This document shows, piece after piece, positions 60,735-64,000 of a DNA stretch of 64,000 nucleotides. The stretch is from the NCBI GenBank assembly GCA_963718605.1, contig OY970363.1:868001-932000 (forward strand), written 5' to 3'. The position numbers were made by a program, and so were the translations under genes. The DNA comes from JACCXE01 sp963718605 (lineage in GTDB: Bacteria; Actinomycetota; Acidimicrobiia; Acidimicrobiales; JACCXE01). The notes beneath the pieces were generated by a model. The model saw only the letters and a program-made list of their open reading frames with translations. It ran no database searches and was not told where the DNA came from. Numbering within the stretch: the first letter of the stretch is position 1; every line of letters starts with the position of its first letter.

Positions 60735-61255
60735 GCGCGCGCGGTTTCGAGCAATACGCCGGCGCCCGCACCGGTGGCATCGCGACGCTTTGTGATCTCA
60801 CCGCTCTTGATGCCTTCGTGCAAGGTGAGGATCGCATGGAGCAGCGTCTCAGGACCCGGAGGGCACCCGGGTGCGTAGACGTCGACCGGCACGATCTGGT
60901 CGACACCCTGGACGATCGCATAGTTGTTGAACATGCCGCCGCTCGACGCGCACACGCCCATCGAGATGACCCACTTGGGCTCCATCATCTGGTCGTAGAC
61001 CTGGCGCAGCACCGGCGCCATCTTCTGGCTGACGCGTCCGGCCACGATCATCAGGTCGGCTTGGCGCGGCGACGCGCGGAACACCTCCATGCCAAACCGC
61101 GAGATGTCGAAGTTCGCGGCGCCGGTCGCCATCATCTCGATGGCGCAGCAGGCCAAGCCGAATGTGGCCGGCCACACGCTGTTGTAGCGCGCCCATTTCA
61201 CGAGGTCTTCGAGCGTGCCGGTGAGGAAGTTGTGGTTGAGGTCTTCGAGGCCCAT
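60731..61255 (-). CDS. nuoB: Complex I cluster 2, subunit NuoB (cluster N2)
   Basis: 174 residues. N2 ligands: the Cys pair in GLACCAIEMM, the Cys of MGVCASSGGM and that of APGCPPGPETLL. Note that the third-ligand motif is VCASSGG here but SCANCGG in cluster 1. ATG start two bases after the nuoA stop. Confidence 0.95.
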   Translation of the reverse strand: MGLEDLNHNFLTGTLEDLVKWARYNSVWPATFGLACCAIEMMATGAANFDISRFGMEVFRASPRQADLMIVAGRVSQKMAPVLRQVYDQMMEPKWVISMGVCASSGGMFNNYAIVQGVDQIVPVDVYAPGCPPGPETLLHAILTLHEGIKSGEITKRRDATGAGAGVLLETARA

Positions 61256-61257
61256 GA

Positions 61258-61722
61258 CTACGCCGCGTCCGTGTGCGCGGCCGTGCCGATGCGACGGATC
61301 GTCGACTCACTCGTACGCGTCGTGGTGCTGCCGGTAGCGATCGAGTTGAGCTTGGTCATGCTCTTGGCGGGGCCCCAGTCGAGCGCGCCGTTCGCAATCA
61401 GGTAGGCGAAGCTCACGACTACGGCGAGCGCGAACACGATCATCTCGACGAGGCCGAAGGTGCCGAGCTTGTCGAAGATCACTGCCCACGGATAGACGAA
61501 GACGATTTCGATGTCGAAGACGATGAAGATCATCGCCACGAGATAGAAGCGCACCGGGAATCGCTCGGCGGGTTCGCGCGTCGGCACGATGCCGCACTCG
61601 TATGGCGCTTCCTTCGCCGCGGTCCGCCGCTTCGGTGCGAGCAGGCTCGACGCGAAGAACGACGCACCGGCGAAAATCGTCGCGAGGACGAACATCATGA
61701 GCAGCGGCAAATAGTCGGCCAT
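61258..61722 (-). CDS. nuoA: Complex I cluster 2, subunit NuoA
   Basis: 154 residues, three helices. EAPYECGIVPTREPAERF is the conserved loop, here with the Cys found in ND3-type proteins but absent from cluster 1 (YESGVD). FYLVAMIFIVFDIEIVFVYPWAV is helix 2. About 40 hydrophilic C-terminal residues extend past the usual end. 24 bp after the preceding membrane-protein gene. Confidence 0.95.
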   Translation of the reverse strand: MADYLPLLMMFVLATIFAGASFFASSLLAPKRRTAAKEAPYECGIVPTREPAERFPVRFYLVAMIFIVFDIEIVFVYPWAVIFDKLGTFGLVEMIVFALAVVVSFAYLIANGALDWGPAKSMTKLNSIATGSTTTRTSESTIRRIGTAAHTDAA

Positions 61723-61746
61723 GTGGTTCGTCCTCTCTCGTTGCCG

Positions 61747-62634
61747 TTATGCAGTAGCGGGCGTTGGTGCCGCCGTCCGCAACGCCATGATCCGCTTGTC
61801 CCGCCGATGCAGCGCATGGCACACGACGGCGAACACGATGCCGGACGAGATCACTGTCATCACCTGCGGGAACCGGGTAGACCCGAGGTCGCGCTCCACC
61901 AGGATTGTCGTGACGGGCTTGGACGGGTCGGCGACGGGCGTGGGCGGCTTTCCACCCGGCGGCGTCACCTGGGGCAGTACCGGAGCGACGGCCACGGCGA
62001 CGTAGTGGGCCGAGTGATGCAAGAAGAAGAACTTGTGGTGGATCTTCCAGAACAGGATCTTCTTCGGCAGCACGCTCGAGCAAGATTCCTTGGGCCCGAG
62101 GCAGTTGTCGCCGCCGGTTTCGTAGCCGCCGACGAGCACGTAGTCGCTGCTCTCGGAGAACTCCGGTGCGAACCGGAGTTGTGCGGGTGTCGGATCCTTG
62201 ATGATTGGGCCCTCGTGACCCATCTTCGGTTTGCGGCCAGACTTGGTGATGAACGCGTCAGCTGCCGCCTGAGCATCGGCCAGCACCGGCGACCCGACCT
62301 TGGCCAGCTTCTTCCAACCACCGGGAAAATCGCGCAGCGCCTTGGTCACGCCGTTCGACAGGTCGGTCTGAGCCGACGAGTGAATGACTTCCTGCACCTT
62401 CCAACTCGGGTCGCGACCCTTGATGCCCTGGCCGTAGAACGCCCACGTGAGCGAAAGCAACATCATCCAACCGCTCAGTCCGGCAACGGCGACGAGGAAC
62501 CCGACGCGGGCCCCGAGATTGGTCGCGAGCAGCAAGTAGATGGTGCCGGGAAGGATGGCTATCGCGGTGACGATGATGAGAAAACCGCGGACTTGGGGAT
62601 CCCAACTCAGTGCGCCCAAGAGGAGTTCGTGCAC
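61747..62634 (-). CDS. Membrane protein of unknown function beside complex III genes
   Basis: 295 residues, not assigned to a family. Two N-terminal helices (about 17-37 and 43-65), a soluble middle part with Cys 180 and 186 region (DNCLGPKESCSSV), and a C-terminal helix (VMTVISSGIVFAVVCHALH). GTG start overlaps the cytochrome c stop by one base (TAGTG), so it is co-translated with the Rieske-cytochrome c unit. An accessory subunit or assembly factor of the bc-type complex is an inference from position only. Confidence 0.6.
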   Translation of the reverse strand: MHELLLGALSWDPQVRGFLIIVTAIAILPGTIYLLLATNLGARVGFLVAVAGLSGWMMLLSLTWAFYGQGIKGRDPSWKVQEVIHSSAQTDLSNGVTKALRDFPGGWKKLAKVGSPVLADAQAAADAFITKSGRKPKMGHEGPIIKDPTPAQLRFAPEFSESSDYVLVGGYETGGDNCLGPKESCSSVLPKKILFWKIHHKFFFLHHSAHYVAVAVAPVLPQVTPPGGKPPTPVADPSKPVTTILVERDLGSTRFPQVMTVISSGIVFAVVCHALHRRDKRIMALRTAAPTPATA

Positions 62635-63605
62635 TACAGGCTCCGCTCGTATTCGACGATGGCCCGGATCTGGGCCTCGGACAACATTTGACCAAAGCCC
62701 GGCATGCGCCCGGTACCGACACCGCGCGCGCCGTACGGCTTTTGGTACTCCGAGCCGAGGGTGACGAACTCGATGTGCTTGAGCATGTCGGGGAACTGCC
62801 GCAGCGTGACGCCATCGATCAAGCTCGGACCGAAGGCGCCGGACCCGGGGGCTTCAGGCTCGCCGTAGGACCAGCCCTTGGTGTGGCAGCGCGAGCAGAA
62901 CTGATCGAACAGCGTGCCACCGTCGGTGCCCAACTTTGCCGCCGCGGCCCGCGCCTCTTTGGGGCTCAGCTGGATCGACTTGAGGTACTCGATGATGTCG
63001 GTGACCTGTTGCGCATTCATCGGGCCACCACCAGCAACACCCCACGCGGGCATCGGGGTGTTGGGCCGGCCGTAGGTGATGATCGTGTTGACTTCTTCCT
63101 CGCTGAAGCGGAGGAGGACGGTGTTGAGCGGCGGCACGGTCCACTGCACTGGCCGACTGGTGCCGCCGGCTTCGCTAAGCGCGTAGTTCGTCACGCCGCC
63201 TTGACCCTCGGATCCGTGGCAGCCGCCGCAGGCGAAGTGGCCGATGTTGCCTTCGGGGATGTCTGACGTCGTGGGTTGAAAGAGCACGAAGCCCCGATGG
63301 GCGGACCGCTTGTCGAAACCGGCGACTGCGCCCTTCTGCCGGGCCGGCTCTTTGAGCCAGTAGAGCGGCATGCCCACAACGACCACGAAAAGCATCGCGA
63401 GCGCGGCCTTCTGTGCCCGCTCCAGGCGCGGCCCTTCGAGGGCCTCGTCGTCGAAGTACGGGCGGCGATTGGGCGCGGTGCCGGCTTCGTCGCCGACCTG
63501 CTCGCCGCTCTTCTTGACCGAGAGCAAGAGGAACAATCCCCAACCGAGGACCAGCGCGACGACGAATGCGACCGCGAGGTTCTGTTGAGTTGCAGCAACA
63601 ATCAT
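62634..63605 (-). CDS. Membrane-bound dihaem cytochrome c
   Basis: 323 residues. Two N-terminal helices (about 10-29 and 65-83), then two class I cytochrome c domains with haem motifs CGGCH (near 127-131) and CSRCH (near 238-242); a Met-containing segment (RMPGFGQMLSE) may give an axial ligand. It should pass electrons from a Rieske/cytochrome b complex to a terminal oxidase, as QcrC does in actinobacteria. ATG overlaps the Rieske stop as ATGA. Confidence 0.87.
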   Translation of the reverse strand: MIVAATQQNLAVAFVVALVLGWGLFLLLSVKKSGEQVGDEAGTAPNRRPYFDDEALEGPRLERAQKAALAMLFVVVVGMPLYWLKEPARQKGAVAGFDKRSAHRGFVLFQPTTSDIPEGNIGHFACGGCHGSEGQGGVTNYALSEAGGTSRPVQWTVPPLNTVLLRFSEEEVNTIITYGRPNTPMPAWGVAGGGPMNAQQVTDIIEYLKSIQLSPKEARAAAAKLGTDGGTLFDQFCSRCHTKGWSYGEPEAPGSGAFGPSLIDGVTLRQFPDMLKHIEFVTLGSEYQKPYGARGVGTGRMPGFGQMLSEAQIRAIVEYERSL

Positions 63606-64000
63606 GCGCAGTGGGGCCCTTCCGCTTCCTGGCCGGTGGTGTCAGTACCGAGGGCCGGTCCCTGGATGACCTTGCCGGTGTCGACGAGCACGTTTCCGTT
63701 CTCGACCGTGACGATGAAGCGGTCGAGGCCACGGGGGGCAGGGCCACCCTTTTTCTCACCGACACGGTTGTACTTCGAACCGTGGCAGGGACACTCGAAC
63801 CACTGCGAGCTGGAACACCACGGGACACGGCAGCCGAGGTGTACGCACTTCTGGTACAGCGCGACTACGCCCTCTTCCATGCCCGTAAGCACGCCGCCCA
63901 CGTACTCCTGCTTCGCCTTCGCGAGAGCGCCGGGCGGGTACGGCGAGATGTAGGTCCGCGCCTCGGCGAAGTAGACCGGCGCCTTGTCGGCAGCCGACTT
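63602..64000 (-). CDS. Rieske 2Fe-2S protein, C-terminal part (5' end beyond window)
   Basis: At least 132 residues are in the window. The Rieske motifs CVHLGCRVPW and CPCHGSKY supply the two Cys and two His ligands. Followed by an ending EAEGPHCA. This is the QcrA-type subunit of a menaquinol:cytochrome c oxidoreductase; its N-terminal helices and the cytochrome b gene should lie past base 64000. A GTG at 63899-63901 lies inside the conserved domain and is not the start. Confidence 0.88.
   Translation of the reverse strand, partial: KSAADKAPVYFAEARTYISPYPPGALAKAKQEYVGGVLTGMEEGVVALYQKCVHLGCRVPWCSSSQWFECPCHGSKYNRVGEKKGGPAPRGLDRFIVTVENGNVLVDTGKVIQGPALGTDTTGQEAEGPHCA

Overview
This 64-kb window looks like a chromosomal segment of a high-GC actinobacterium, most probably of the class Acidimicrobiia. 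That placement is an inference from the gene content: a tRNA-Trp/secE/nusG/rplK/rplA block, many GTG and TTG starts with 4-bp GTGA/ATGA/TTGA gene overlaps, an ECF sigma/zinc anti-sigma pair, cupredoxin lipoproteins, and two sets of respiratory complex I genes. It is not proven by any marker gene I could align. Coding density is very high. There is no gene-free stretch longer than 300 bases (the longest is about 170 bp, at 18757-18925), and I saw no transposases, phage genes, CRISPR arrays or rRNA genes.

Layout. (1) 1-5162: translation and secretion block on the minus strand (rplA partial, rplK, nusG, secE, tRNA-Trp; then rpmG, tRNA-Met, tRNA-Thr), interrupted by a four-gene envelope/ECF sigma module (sigma factor, anti-sigma factor, lipoprotein, M23-like peptidase). 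(2) 5243-17728: a GNAT acetyltransferase, then a long minus-strand operon from 15140 down to 5741: small cupredoxin lipoprotein, cyclic-nucleotide-binding protein, FAD oxidoreductase, two tandem double-cupredoxin lipoproteins, membrane histidine kinase, GH15 glucoamylase-like enzyme. Divergent from it is a response regulator fused to a nucleotide cyclase, followed by two more response regulators. I know of no described system with this composition. (3) 17782-25018: housekeeping and accessory genes (hydrolase, tRNA-Tyr, YajQ, M23 peptidase, HtpX, sulfotransferase, HAD phosphatase, acetyl-CoA synthetase). (4) 25018-36448: a MidA/NDUFAF7-like methyltransferase gene and, upstream of it, complex I cluster 1 (nuoABCDHIJKLMN), which has no nuoEFG and ends in a clear intrinsic terminator. 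(5) 36540-49352: a VanZ-like gene and complex I cluster 2 genes nuoEFGHIJKLMN. (6) 49403-58959: a glycine-betaine/choline-type ABC importer, a TolB-like propeller protein, a secreted Thr-rich protein, and a fatty-acid-modification cluster (two CFA-synthase-like methyltransferases, an amine-oxidase-like flavoprotein and a DUF1365 protein). (7) 58956-64000: nuoABCD of cluster 2, preceded by a membrane protein, a dihaem cytochrome c and a Rieske protein (partial) of a cytochrome bc-type complex.

How the genes fit together. The right two-thirds is a respiratory region. Cluster 2, although split, supplies all 14 subunits of a conventional NADH:(mena)quinone oxidoreductase and lies next to complex III genes. 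Cluster 1 supplies an 11-subunit enzyme without the NADH-oxidising module, and its NuoD carries Trp where the quinone-site Tyr is normally found. The left signalling/cupredoxin island pairs a cyclase-fused response regulator with a cyclic-nucleotide-binding protein across a divergent promoter region that carries three inverted repeats. One of these repeats recurs next to the stand-alone receiver gene.
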